7,308 nucleotides of DNA from Thermoplasmata archaeon (lineage in GTDB: Archaea; Thermoplasmatota; Thermoplasmata; Lutacidiplasmatales; UBA184): NCBI GenBank assembly GCA_030044695.1, contig JASIDM010000179.1, positions 1-7,308 of the forward strand, written 5' to 3'. The translations under genes were made by a program, and so were the position numbers. Below, in pieces: positions 1 through 5,899 of this stretch. Below the pieces are notes generated by a model, which was not told the DNA's origin, did no database searches, and saw nothing but the letters and a program-made list of their open reading frames with translations. Within the stretch, counting starts at the first letter, position 1. The number at the start of each line of letters is the position of its first letter.

Positions 1-157
1 CGGTCTCCATCGCTCGGCCCGCGTCGGTCCGGCGCCCCAGCGCCACGTGCGCGATCGGGAGGTTGGTCGCCGGGTCCACGAGCTCGGCGGAGTCCCCGGA
101 GGAGGCCGGAGCCTCGGTGCCCCCGATCAGCAGGCCGTACTCCTCCGCCGTCGCCAT
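1..157 (-). CDS. Aldehyde dehydrogenase family protein, N-terminal part (cut by window start)
   Basis: Read on the minus strand from an ATG at 157, the frame stays open for 52 codons to the window edge. The protein begins MATAEEYGLLIGGTEAPASS and continues with VDPATNLPIAHVALG and a segment ending GRAME. This is the typical N-terminus of the NAD(P)-dependent aldehyde dehydrogenase superfamily: an 'IGG' start, an acidic linker, 'DPAT...IA.V..G', then 'D...A.' opening the first Rossmann helix. Family members (about 450-500 residues) oxidise aldehydes to carboxylates in the cytoplasm. The catalytic Cys and Glu and the cofactor-binding motifs lie outside the window, so substrate and subfamily cannot be told. 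No Shine-Dalgarno sequence precedes the ATG; an A/T-richer patch around 183-196 could be its promoter. It follows the glycosyltransferase in the same direction after 161 bases, so separate transcription is likely. Confidence 0.85.
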   Translation of the reverse strand, partial: MATAEEYGLLIGGTEAPASSGDSAELVDPATNLPIAHVALGRRTDAGRAMET

Positions 158-177
158 CAGGACGAAGGAAACGGCTC

Positions 178-198
178 CGAAGATAGCGATTAGGGGAC
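178..198 (-). promoter_or_regulatory. Possible core promoter of the aldehyde dehydrogenase gene
   Basis: On the minus strand the segment reads CCTAATCGCTATCTTCGG, the most A/T-rich patch in this G+C-rich gap. Its CTATCTT part is centred about 26-27 bases ahead of the ATG at 157, the spacing expected of an archaeal TATA box driving a leaderless or nearly leaderless mRNA. The match to a consensus TATA box is poor, so this rests on position and base composition only. Confidence 0.3.
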
Positions 199-230
199 GG
201 TCAGGGCGCCCGACGCGGATCGGGTCTGGG

Positions 231-277
231 CCCCGGGGTCACCCTCGAGGGTCGCTCGGGAAGCCCCGCGACGGGGC
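231..277. repeat. Cluster of short G+C palindromes between the glycosyltransferase and aldehyde dehydrogenase genes
   Basis: Three self-complementary elements lie side by side: CCCCGGGG at 231-238, the perfect 12-bp palindrome ACCCTCGAGGGT at 241-252, and a hairpin GCCCCG-CGA-CGGGGC at 263-277 (6-bp stem, 3-base loop). They lie 42-88 bases past the glycosyltransferase stop and 74-120 bases ahead of the aldehyde dehydrogenase start. They could be operator sites for the latter or structure in the 3' end of the former's mRNA. There is no oligo-T tract, so nothing resembles a typical archaeal terminator. In DNA this rich in G+C, short palindromes also arise by chance. Confidence 0.4.
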
Positions 278-318
278 GAGCTCCCGGCGGACGGCGTCCG
301 TTCACCCGCGGGGCGGGG

Positions 319-1485
319 TTACCGGTCCAGGACGTACGCCCGCCCCTTCCAGGTCACCGATCCCCTCCGCAGCCCGCGGCGCAGCGACGTCAGCGCGATC
401 ACGACGTAGAAGCCGACCGCGACCGGGAACAGGAGCCCGTAGGCGGCACGGACCCCGAGGGCGTGCGTGAAGACGGCGTGCTTGCCGAACAGGGCCACCT
501 CAAGGACGGCGCCCGTGACGATGAGCGGGAGGTTCCCGAGGCCAAGGCCGACCGGCAGCACGCCGAGCGGCAGCCAGAACAACCCGACGAGGGCCGCGAC
601 GAAGCCCGCCTGGCGAGCGGCGGAGAACGAGGTCCCGTGGGCGTTCTTGAGGATCCCCTCGAACATCTCGTGGCGGTCCCGGTACATCCGGGTCACGGCG
701 AGCTCCGGGGCCCACGCGATCCGGATCCGACGTCCCGCGGCGCGGAAGCGACGCGCGATCGCCACGTCCTCGAGGACAACGCCCCGGACCGCCTCGTGCC
801 CGCCCAGCGCCCGATACTCCTCCCGCCGGACGAGCCAGCACTGACCGTTCATCATGGCGGTGCGGGAGCGGTCGCGGTTCACGTGCGGGGCGCGGAAGTA
901 CGTGAGGACCATCTGCACGTAGAACGGAAGGACCACGCGCTCCCAGAAGCTCGCCATCTCGACGCGGGGGGCGATGGAGGTGAGGCTGGCCCGCTCCGCG
1001 GTCGCCCACGCGAGCATCGACCTCACGGCGGAGGGGGCCAGTCGGACGTCCGCGTCCAGGAACAGGAGCCAGTCCCCGTGGGTCGCGCGGGCCCCGACCC
1101 AGCAGGCCCAGTTCTTGCCGACCCAACCCGGCGGCAGCGGGGGCTCGTCGATCCGGCGGACCCGGGGCGACCGGGCGTCGATCACCTCCCGGGTGCGGTC
1201 CCGGGAGCCGCCCTCCACGACCACGATCTCCAGCCCTGGGAGGTCCTGCGCGAGCAGGGCATCGAGGGCGCTGGGAAGGTCGGCCTCCTCGTCCCGCGCG
1301 GCGATCACCACGCTGACGCTCGCCGCAGGGTCCGTTCCGGCGGCGGCCGGCGTCGGGTCGAGCGCCGGCATCTCCCGGGCGAGCCAGAGGGCAAGGCCCT
1401 GGTACAGGAGCACGAGCGCGGCCCCGACCTCGGCCGCGACGACGAACGGTACCGGTAGCACGCCCGGCGGCAGACGTGGGCTCAT
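319..1485 (-). CDS. Family 2 glycosyltransferase, membrane-anchored, HpnB/CrtQ-like
   Basis: A 388-residue protein starting at an ATG (1485), with no upstream in-frame start. Residues 11-36 form an N-terminal membrane segment. A GT-A (GT2) catalytic domain follows from about 56 to 270: SVSVVIAARDEE at 56-67, nucleotide-binding EGGSRDRT at 91-98, LPPGWVGKNWA at 117-127, the metal-binding DAD at 144-146, and an ED pair at 239-240 where GT2 enzymes carry the catalytic base. Residues about 294-367 hold two to three membrane segments, and the tail ends SVTWKGRAY. The PPGW.GKNWA motif, the layout and the W.GR.Y tail resemble the hopene-associated HpnB and carotenoid CrtQ glycosyltransferases, suggesting sugar transfer to a lipid or isoprenoid acceptor at the cytoplasmic membrane face. 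The acceptor itself is unknown. In the nucleotide-binding motif, EG replaces the usual DD/DG. The gene stands alone, divergent from the helicase gene; I see no convincing TATA box for it. Confidence 0.87.
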   Translation of the reverse strand: MSPRLPPGVLPVPFVVAAEVGAALVLLYQGLALWLAREMPALDPTPAAAGTDPAASVSVVIAARDEEADLPSALDALLAQDLPGLEIVVVEGGSRDRTREVIDARSPRVRRIDEPPLPPGWVGKNWACWVGARATHGDWLLFLDADVRLAPSAVRSMLAWATAERASLTSIAPRVEMASFWERVVLPFYVQMVLTYFRAPHVNRDRSRTAMMNGQCWLVRREEYRALGGHEAVRGVVLEDVAIARRFRAAGRRIRIAWAPELAVTRMYRDRHEMFEGILKNAHGTSFSAARQAGFVAALVGLFWLPLGVLPVGLGLGNLPLIVTGAVLEVALFGKHAVFTHALGVRAAYGLLFPVAVGFYVVIALTSLRRGLRRGSVTWKGRAYVLDR

Positions 1486-1518
1486 TAAGGCACGCTCGAT
1501 GGAAGCCCGGGGGTCCCG
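1481..1518 (+). promoter_or_regulatory. Compact divergent region between glycosyltransferase and helicase genes, with possible helicase promoter
   Basis: Only 33 bases separate the two start codons. The only A/T-rich patch, CATTAAGG at 1483-1490, overlaps the glycosyltransferase ATG and is centred about 32 bases ahead of the helicase GTG, slightly far for a strictly leaderless mRNA but usable with a short leader. A CCGGG/CCCGG inverted repeat (1507-1511 and 1515-1519) touches the helicase start. No Shine-Dalgarno sequence precedes the GTG. The assignment is weak. Confidence 0.25.
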
Positions 1519-3126
1519 GTGGCGACGACCGTGGAGCATCCCCGCATCCGCCCGGAGCTCCTGGAGGACCGCGCCTACCAGGGGGCGATCGCCGCGGGCG
1601 CCCTCGCCCAGAACACCCTGGTGGTGCTGCCGACGGGCCTCGGCAAGACCTCGATCGCGCTGCGCGTCATCGCCGAGTTCCTGCTCCGGGAACCTACGCG
1701 GTCGGCCCTGTTCCTGGCGCCGACGCGGCCGCTGGTGGTCCAGCACGCGCGGGAGGTCGAGCGGCTGCTGTTCGCGCCGACGCCCCTCGTGCTCACCGGC
1801 GCGATCGCCCCCGAGCGGCGGGCCGCGCTCCTGCGTCCTCCCCAGGTCGTCGTGGCGACCCCGCAGGTCGTCGCCAACGACCTCGCGGACGGGGGGTTCC
1901 CGCTGGCGACGTTCTCCGTGATCGTGTTCGACGAAGCCCACCGCGCCGTGGGAGACTACCCCTACGTCGCGATCGCCGAGGCCAACCGGGCCAGCGCCAA
2001 GGCCCGCGTCCTGGCGATGACGGCCTCGCCCGGTGGGAGCCTCGACCGGATCCGGGAGGTCTGGCGGAACCTGGGGATCGAGCGCTTCGAGTACCGGACC
2101 GATCAGAGCGCGGACGTCGCGCCGTACCTGCACGGGATCGGGGTCGAGACCGTGGCGGTGCCGGTCCCACCCGAGGTCCGCCACCTGGCGATCCTCCTCC
2201 GGGCCGCCGTGCGCAAAGCGGGGCAGACGCTCTCCCGTCTGGGGCTGCTCGCCGAGGGCGACGCGAGCCGCCGATCCGTCCTCGCTGTCGGCGAGCAGCT
2301 CCACCGACGCCTCGCCGTCGAGCGCGCGGGCGGGGGGGCGGCTCCCGCCGGCCTGTGGTCGGCGGTCACCGCCCAGGCGGTGATGATGAAGGGTCTCCAC
2401 GCGCTCGACCTGATCGAGAGCCAGGGGGTCGACGCGCTCCGGGAGTTCCTGGCGCGCCAGGGCGCCCCGACCGGCCGTCGGGTCACCCCGGCGCAGCGGG
2501 CGTTCCTCGGGGACCCCGACGTCGTCGAGGTCCAGCGACGGCTGCGGGAGATGACCGTCGAACACCCCAAGCTCGCCGTCGCCGTCACGCGCGTCCGCGC
2601 CGAGCTCACGGCCAAGCCGGGGGCGAGGGCGATCGTCTTCTCGCAGTACCGCGACACCGTGGACCGCCTCGTCGCGGAGTTCGAGGCGCTCCACGATCCG
2701 GCGGTGCGGGCCGCCCGGTTCGTCGGTCAGGCGGCCCACGGCGAGGATCCCGGGCTCTCCCAGAAGGAGCAGGTCGCGATCCTCGACCGCTTCCGTCAGG
2801 GGACGCTCAACTGCCTGGTCGCCACCTCCGTCGCGGAGGAAGGGCTGGACATCCCCGCGACCGATCTCGTGGTCTTCTACGAGCCGATCCCGGACGTGAT
2901 CCGCACCATCCAACGCCGCGGGCGGACCGGCCGGGCTCGGGCGGGCCACGCCCTCGTGCTCGTGGCCGAAGGGACCCGCGACGAGGGGCTGCACCGGTCG
3001 GCCTTCGCTCGCGAGCGGCGGATGCACGCCATGCTCGAGCGCGTCCAGCAGGAGGCCGCCGGCGGGATCGCCCCCGCGCCCCCGGCGGGACGGAACGTCC
3101 AGCGGCTGCTGTCGGAGTACCGCTAG
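1519..3126 (+). CDS. hef: Hef/FANCM-type superfamily 2 DNA helicase, helicase-only form
   Basis: A 535-residue protein from a GTG at 1519 (the ATG at 1499 is out of frame). RecA domain 1 carries LPTGLGKT (motif I, 37-44), APTRPLV (Ia, 67-73), VVATPQVV (112-119), DEAH (II, 138-141) and TASP (III, 168-171). Residues about 218-365 form the largely helical insert typical of the Hef/FANCM/Mph1 group. RecA domain 2 carries IVFSQYRDT (IV, 372-380), FVGQA with GLSQKEQ (401-419), ATSVAEEGLDIP (V, 435-446) and QRRGRTGR (VI, 465-472). The FVGQA...GLSQKEQ and SVAEEGLDIP strings are hallmarks of this group, which remodels stalled replication forks and branched DNA. Archaeal Hef commonly continues into an XPF-like nuclease (ERKXXXD) plus helix-hairpin-helix; here the protein stops some 60 residues after motif VI, so a nuclease partner, if any, would be encoded elsewhere. 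Its stop overlaps that of the convergent dUTPase gene. Confidence 0.93.
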   Translation: MATTVEHPRIRPELLEDRAYQGAIAAGALAQNTLVVLPTGLGKTSIALRVIAEFLLREPTRSALFLAPTRPLVVQHAREVERLLFAPTPLVLTGAIAPERRAALLRPPQVVVATPQVVANDLADGGFPLATFSVIVFDEAHRAVGDYPYVAIAEANRASAKARVLAMTASPGGSLDRIREVWRNLGIERFEYRTDQSADVAPYLHGIGVETVAVPVPPEVRHLAILLRAAVRKAGQTLSRLGLLAEGDASRRSVLAVGEQLHRRLAVERAGGGAAPAGLWSAVTAQAVMMKGLHALDLIESQGVDALREFLARQGAPTGRRVTPAQRAFLGDPDVVEVQRRLREMTVEHPKLAVAVTRVRAELTAKPGARAIVFSQYRDTVDRLVAEFEALHDPAVRAARFVGQAAHGEDPGLSQKEQVAILDRFRQGTLNCLVATSVAEEGLDIPATDLVVFYEPIPDVIRTIQRRGRTGRARAGHALVLVAEGTRDEGLHRSAFARERRMHAMLERVQQEAAGGIAPAPPAGRNVQRLLSEYR

Positions 3127-3566
3127 CGGCCGGTGCTGCCGAAGCCCCCGCGTCGGCTCGGGACCGGGGGAACTCGACCCGGTCGGAACGTCGTGGGGAG
3201 CTCGCCGACCAGCCGGACCTGGGCGATGCGGTCGCCGACCTCGATCCGATACGTCCCCTCGAAGAGGAACGTCAGGGGCACCCGGAGCTCGCCCGAGTAG
3301 TCCGCGTCGATCGTGCCCGGGGCGTTCACCATGAGCACGCCGCGCGAGGCGAGCCCGCTCCGGGGACGGACCTCCAGGAAGGTCCCCTTGGGGCACCGGA
3401 CCCGCAGGCCGGTGCGGACGAGCTCGACCTTGCCCCGCACGAGCTCCGTCGCCACCGCGGCGGCGAGGTCGAAGCACGCCGAGCCCTCGGTCGCCCGGAC
3501 GGGGAGACGGGCAGCGACGATCTCCGGGAGGAACTCGACCGTGACCGCGCGGGACCGACGGGCCAT
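3123..3566 (-). CDS. dut: Deoxyuridine 5'-triphosphate nucleotidohydrolase (dUTPase)
   Basis: A 147-residue protein, the usual length for a homotrimeric dUTPase, with all five family motifs in order: SACFDLAAA (29-37), RPRSGLA (67-73), GTIDADYSGE (84-93, with Asp87 the likely catalytic base and Tyr90 in the uracil pocket), GDRIAQV (111-117) and a glycine-rich C-terminal arm RRGGFGSTG (138-146) that closes over the phosphates. The complete fifth motif favours dUTPase over dCTP deaminase. It hydrolyses dUTP to dUMP and pyrophosphate in the cytoplasm, keeping uracil out of DNA and feeding dTMP synthesis. The ATG at 3566 is chosen because the extension up to 3665 is arginine/proline-rich and overlaps the upstream gene. 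Only 23 bases separate it from the stop of the HTH_10 gene on the same strand, so the two may be cotranscribed. A CCTAAGAA patch at that stop, about 23 bases ahead of the ATG, could be an internal promoter. Confidence 0.95.
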   Translation of the reverse strand: MARRSRAVTVEFLPEIVAARLPVRATEGSACFDLAAAVATELVRGKVELVRTGLRVRCPKGTFLEVRPRSGLASRGVLMVNAPGTIDADYSGELRVPLTFLFEGTYRIEVGDRIAQVRLVGELPTTFRPGRVPPVPSRRGGFGSTGR

Positions 3567-3589
3567 GGCCCGGCGAGACGGCCGCGTTC

Positions 3590-4342
3590 TTAGGGCTCGC
3601 GGCTCCCGGGACGGGCGGGCGGGGCCTCGTCGACCTCCGCCGTACCGGCCTGCGAGGCGAGCCATCGCGCGACGAGATGGCCCTCGGCCCGACGGAGCAG
3701 CTTGCCCAGCGCCGGGGCGCTCCGACCCGTCGTGCGCGCGAGCCGGCTCAGGGTGACCTTTCGGGGGATCGTGTAGTAGCCCAGCGCCCAGGCCCGGGCG
3801 AGGACCCGCTCCTGAAGGGGCGTGAGCCCGCCGTCCTCACGGTCCACCACGGCGGGGCGGACGCTGGCGCGTACCAGGCGGTAGGGGAACTCCTCCCGGT
3901 CCAGACGGCGAAGGACCCGTCGCAGGGCCCGCTCCTCCCCGTGGAACGAGGCGACGGTCTCTTCCTCCGCCACCCGGAACGGGGCCGCCGGGGTGATGCC
4001 CCCCCCGGCCAGCGCCAGCCAGCGTCGCAGGCGCTCCGGATTGCGCTGACGCGCCAGGACGACGTAGTCCCGGCTCCGGGGCCGGATCTCGACGACCTCG
4101 AACCGGGACAACCCGTAGAGCGTGCGGATCCGCGCGGCGTCGCGCTCGAGCTCCTCGGCCGTGCGGAGCGGCCCGCGACGCCGTACGCGGAGCAGCTCCA
4201 GCCGCGAGCCGGCGTCGAGCCGAAGCGTCTCGAGGAGCTCCACCTCCTCGAACTTCTCGAAGAGGCCCGAGGGGATGACGCCCAGGCGCACGAGGTCCTC
4301 CGTGCGGAACCGCAGCGTCACCGCGCGCACGGGGCGCGGCAT
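3590..4342 (-). CDS. HTH_10 (bacterio-opsin-activator type) transcriptional regulator
   Basis: A 250-residue protein whose C-terminal third (about 173-225) is a clear HTH_10 domain: LTPLQERVLARAWALGYY (173-190), then PRK.T, an LAR..GRS recognition region (201-208), and LLRRAEGHL (215-223). This DNA-binding domain is almost confined to archaea and defines Bat-type regulators. Residues 1-165 form an alpha/beta-looking N-terminal region in which I recognise no PAS, GAF or other sensor motif; it is arginine-rich and has no cysteine cluster. A 25-residue proline/acid-rich tail follows. It is divergent from ubiD across a symmetric promoter region and lies 23 bases upstream of dut. Autoregulation and control of ubiD-ubiA are plausible inferences. 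The coordinates use the ATG at 4342. A GTG at 4330 (protein beginning VRAVTLRFR) may be the true start, because it lies at the same distance from its TATA-like box as the ubiD start does from the mirror copy; the protein would then have 246 residues. Confidence 0.87.
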   Translation of the reverse strand: MPRPVRAVTLRFRTEDLVRLGVIPSGLFEKFEEVELLETLRLDAGSRLELLRVRRRGPLRTAEELERDAARIRTLYGLSRFEVVEIRPRSRDYVVLARQRNPERLRRWLALAGGGITPAAPFRVAEEETVASFHGEERALRRVLRRLDREEFPYRLVRASVRPAVVDREDGGLTPLQERVLARAWALGYYTIPRKVTLSRLARTTGRSAPALGKLLRRAEGHLVARWLASQAGTAEVDEAPPARPGSREP

Positions 4343-4350
4343 CGGGGGTT

Positions 4351-4360
4351 TCGTTATGAA
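4351..4360 (-). promoter_or_regulatory. Mirror TATA-like box facing the HTH_10 regulator gene
   Basis: Read on the minus strand this is TTCATAACGA, one base different from the box facing ubiD. Twenty bases separate it from a GTG at 4330 in the regulator frame, against 19 on the ubiD side; only 8 bases separate it from the ATG at 4342, too few for a TATA box serving a transcript that contains that ATG. Either the gene starts at the GTG, or the functional TATA is TTATTAAG further upstream (4389-4396, minus strand), which would give a short leader. Confidence 0.4.
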
Positions 4361-4386
4361 CCCTCGTCGGGCGCGCGCCCGGCGCG

Positions 4387-4398
4387 TCTTAATAACGA
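4387..4398 (+). promoter_or_regulatory. TATA-like box of the ubiD-ubiA operon
   Basis: TCTTAATAACGA is the clearest A/T-rich element in the window, set in sequence that is otherwise almost entirely G+C. Its core is centred about 25 bases ahead of the GTG at 4418, the TATA-to-start spacing expected if transcription begins at or next to the start codon. There is no Shine-Dalgarno sequence at that GTG, in agreement with a leaderless mRNA. Confidence 0.6.
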
Positions 4399-4417
4399 GA
4401 AGGGCTGGGCCGCGGTC

Positions 4418-5899
4418 GTGCCGTTCGACTCGCTCGGAACGTTCCTGGACGCCCTGGAGCAGCGCGGGGACCTCGTCCGCGTCCGGTCCGGGATCTCGCG
4501 CGATCTCGAGATCGCCGAGGTCACCCAGCGTGTCCATCGGGCGGACGGGCCGGCGCTCCTGTTCGAGAACGTCGCCGGATCCACGATGCCCGTCGCGACC
4601 AACGTGCTCGGTTCGGTCCGACGGATCGCTCTCGCGCTGGGCGCCTCGGACCTCGACGAGGTCGCCACCCGCGTGGAGCACCTCACGCGGCTGCGCCCCC
4701 CGGCGGGGCTCGCCGGGGTCCTCCGCGACCTCGAGGGGACCCTCGCGACCCTCTCGAGCGTCCGCGCCCTCGCGCCGAAGCGGGTCCGCACGGCCCCCTG
4801 CCAGGAGGTGGAGGAGCCGGACGTCGACCTGGGCCGCCTGCCGATCCTGAAGTGCTGGCCCAAGGACGGTGGGCGTACGATCACCTTCCCGGTGGTGATC
4901 ACCAGCGACCCCGAGACCGGTGCCCAGCACGCCGGCATCTACCGGCTGCAGCAGTACGGGCCGTCCACGCTCGGACTGCACGCCCAGATCCATCGGGTGG
5001 GGGCGAACAACTACCGCAAATGGGCCGCCCGGGGCGAGCGGATGCCGGTGGCGGCCGTGATCGGGGCCGAGCCCGCGACCGTCTTCAGCGGGCTCGCGCC
5101 GGTCCCCGAGGGGATCTCCAACTTCGCCTTCGCGGGGCTGCTGCGCTCGGCGCCGGTGGAGCTCGTCCGGGCCCGGAGCGTCGAGCTCGAGGTCCCGGCG
5201 TCGGCCGAGATCGTCCTGGAGGGGTACGTCGACCCCGAGGAGCGGGCCGTCGAGGGGCCGTTCGGGGACCACACCGGCTACTACTCCGCTCCCGAGCCGT
5301 TCCCGGTGCTCCACGTCACCCGGATCACGCGGCGGGAGCGCCCGGTCTATCTGGGGACGGTCACCGGCCGACCGTCGACCGAGGACGCCGTGCTCGGCAA
5401 GGCGGTCGAGCGGATCTTCCTCCCCGTGATCCGGCTCGTGCTTCCCGAGGTCGTGGACCTCGACCTGCCGGCCGAGGGCCTCTTCATCAACGTCGCGATC
5501 GTGGCGATCCGCAAGAGCTACCCCGGCCACCCGCGCAAGGTGATGCACGCGCTCTGGGGCCTCGGCCAGCTCATGTTCGTGCGGTACGTCGTGGTCGTCG
5601 ACGAGGACGTGAACGTCCACGATCTCTCCGAGGTGCTGTACCGGGTCGGCCTCCAGGCCGATCCTGCGCGCGATCTCGAGCTCGTCGAGGGTCCGGTCGA
5701 CCAGCTGTCGATCTCGAACGCGACGCCCAACTACGGAGGCAAGATTGGCATCGACGCGACCCGCAAGCGGCCGGAGGACGGCTTCCCCCGCCCGTGGCCG
5801 GAGGAGATCCGCTCGGACCCCGGCGCGTCGGCGGCGGCGGACCGGCTCCTCCGGGCCGAGCCCGCCCTCGCACGGTGGTGGAAGCCCCCGGTCCCGTGA
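4418..5899 (+). CDS. ubiD: UbiD-family prenylated-FMN-dependent decarboxylase (probable quinone biosynthesis)
   Basis: A 493-residue protein, typical for UbiD. The GTG at 4418 is chosen because it directly precedes the conserved PFDSLGTFLDALEQRGDLVRV opening (split here as PFDSLGTFLDAL and EQRGDLV) and lies at the right distance from the TATA-like box; no ATG is available nearby. Family signatures: an HAGIYRLQ strand (171-178, Arg176 equivalent to the prFMN/active-site arginine), H188 and H192 in the metal/cofactor region, NFAFAG (235-240), EGPFGDHTGYY (279-289, supplying the acidic active-site residues), VVDEDVNVHD (393-402) and GIDATRK (444-450). UbiD enzymes reversibly decarboxylate aromatic or unsaturated acids using prenylated FMN made by UbiX; no ubiX is in the window. 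The 4-base overlap with a UbiA-type prenyltransferase points to quinone synthesis, acting on a prenylated aromatic acid as MqnL does in the futalosine menaquinone route. Soluble and cytoplasmic. Confidence 0.94.
   Translation: MPFDSLGTFLDALEQRGDLVRVRSGISRDLEIAEVTQRVHRADGPALLFENVAGSTMPVATNVLGSVRRIALALGASDLDEVATRVEHLTRLRPPAGLAGVLRDLEGTLATLSSVRALAPKRVRTAPCQEVEEPDVDLGRLPILKCWPKDGGRTITFPVVITSDPETGAQHAGIYRLQQYGPSTLGLHAQIHRVGANNYRKWAARGERMPVAAVIGAEPATVFSGLAPVPEGISNFAFAGLLRSAPVELVRARSVELEVPASAEIVLEGYVDPEERAVEGPFGDHTGYYSAPEPFPVLHVTRITRRERPVYLGTVTGRPSTEDAVLGKAVERIFLPVIRLVLPEVVDLDLPAEGLFINVAIVAIRKSYPGHPRKVMHALWGLGQLMFVRYVVVVDEDVNVHDLSEVLYRVGLQADPARDLELVEGPVDQLSISNATPNYGGKIGIDATRKRPEDGFPRPWPEEIRSDPGASAAADRLLRAEPALARWWKPPVP

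Larger units (their letters stand above)
4351..4398. promoter_or_regulatory. 48-bp dyad element in the divergent HTH_10 regulator/ubiD promoter region
   Basis: Centred between 4374 and 4375 is a perfect 14-bp palindrome, CGGGCGCGCGCCCG (4368-4381). At equal distances on both sides lie the arms TCGTTAT (4351-4357) and ATAACGA (4392-4398), also perfectly complementary. Over the full 48 bp, 19 of 24 mirrored positions are complementary. Read outward, each strand carries nearly the same decamer, TTAATAACGA toward ubiD and TTCATAACGA toward the regulator (9 of 10 identical). The symmetry suggests a binding site for a dimeric regulator, most simply the adjacent HTH_10 protein, placed between two outward core promoters. 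The function is inferred; the symmetry is directly visible. Confidence 0.65.

Noticed and set aside
263..277. Hairpin as a rho-independent-type terminator of the glycosyltransferase gene
   Set aside because: No T-run follows on the minus strand, and archaeal termination depends mainly on oligo-T tracts.
463..1458. Plus-strand open frame of 331 codons opposite the glycosyltransferase
   Set aside because: Composition is that of antisense G+C-rich DNA and no family is recognisable; the minus strand carries intact GT2 motifs.
1486..3477. The minus-strand frame of the glycosyltransferase stays open far upstream, for more than 660 extra codons, through the helicase and dut regions
   Set aside because: It is the antisense shadow of the helicase gene, rich in Arg/Pro/Gly/Asp without any recognisable domain. 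Stop codons are rare in all frames at this G+C content. The glycosyltransferase proper begins at ATG 1485.
1476..3593. Plus-strand open frame of 705 codons overlapping the helicase in another frame
   Set aside because: Arg/Pro/Gly-rich shadow; the helicase motifs are all in the frame starting at 1519.
3567..3665. Possible N-terminal extension of dUTPase to an ATG at 3665
   Set aside because: It would overlap the end of the HTH_10 gene and add an Arg/Gly/Pro-rich segment; 147 residues from 3566 is the normal dUTPase length.
4852..5895. Apparent N-terminal extension of the UbiA protein overlapping ubiD
   Set aside because: The extension is an out-of-frame reading of ubiD; UbiA homology begins only after the GTG at 5896.
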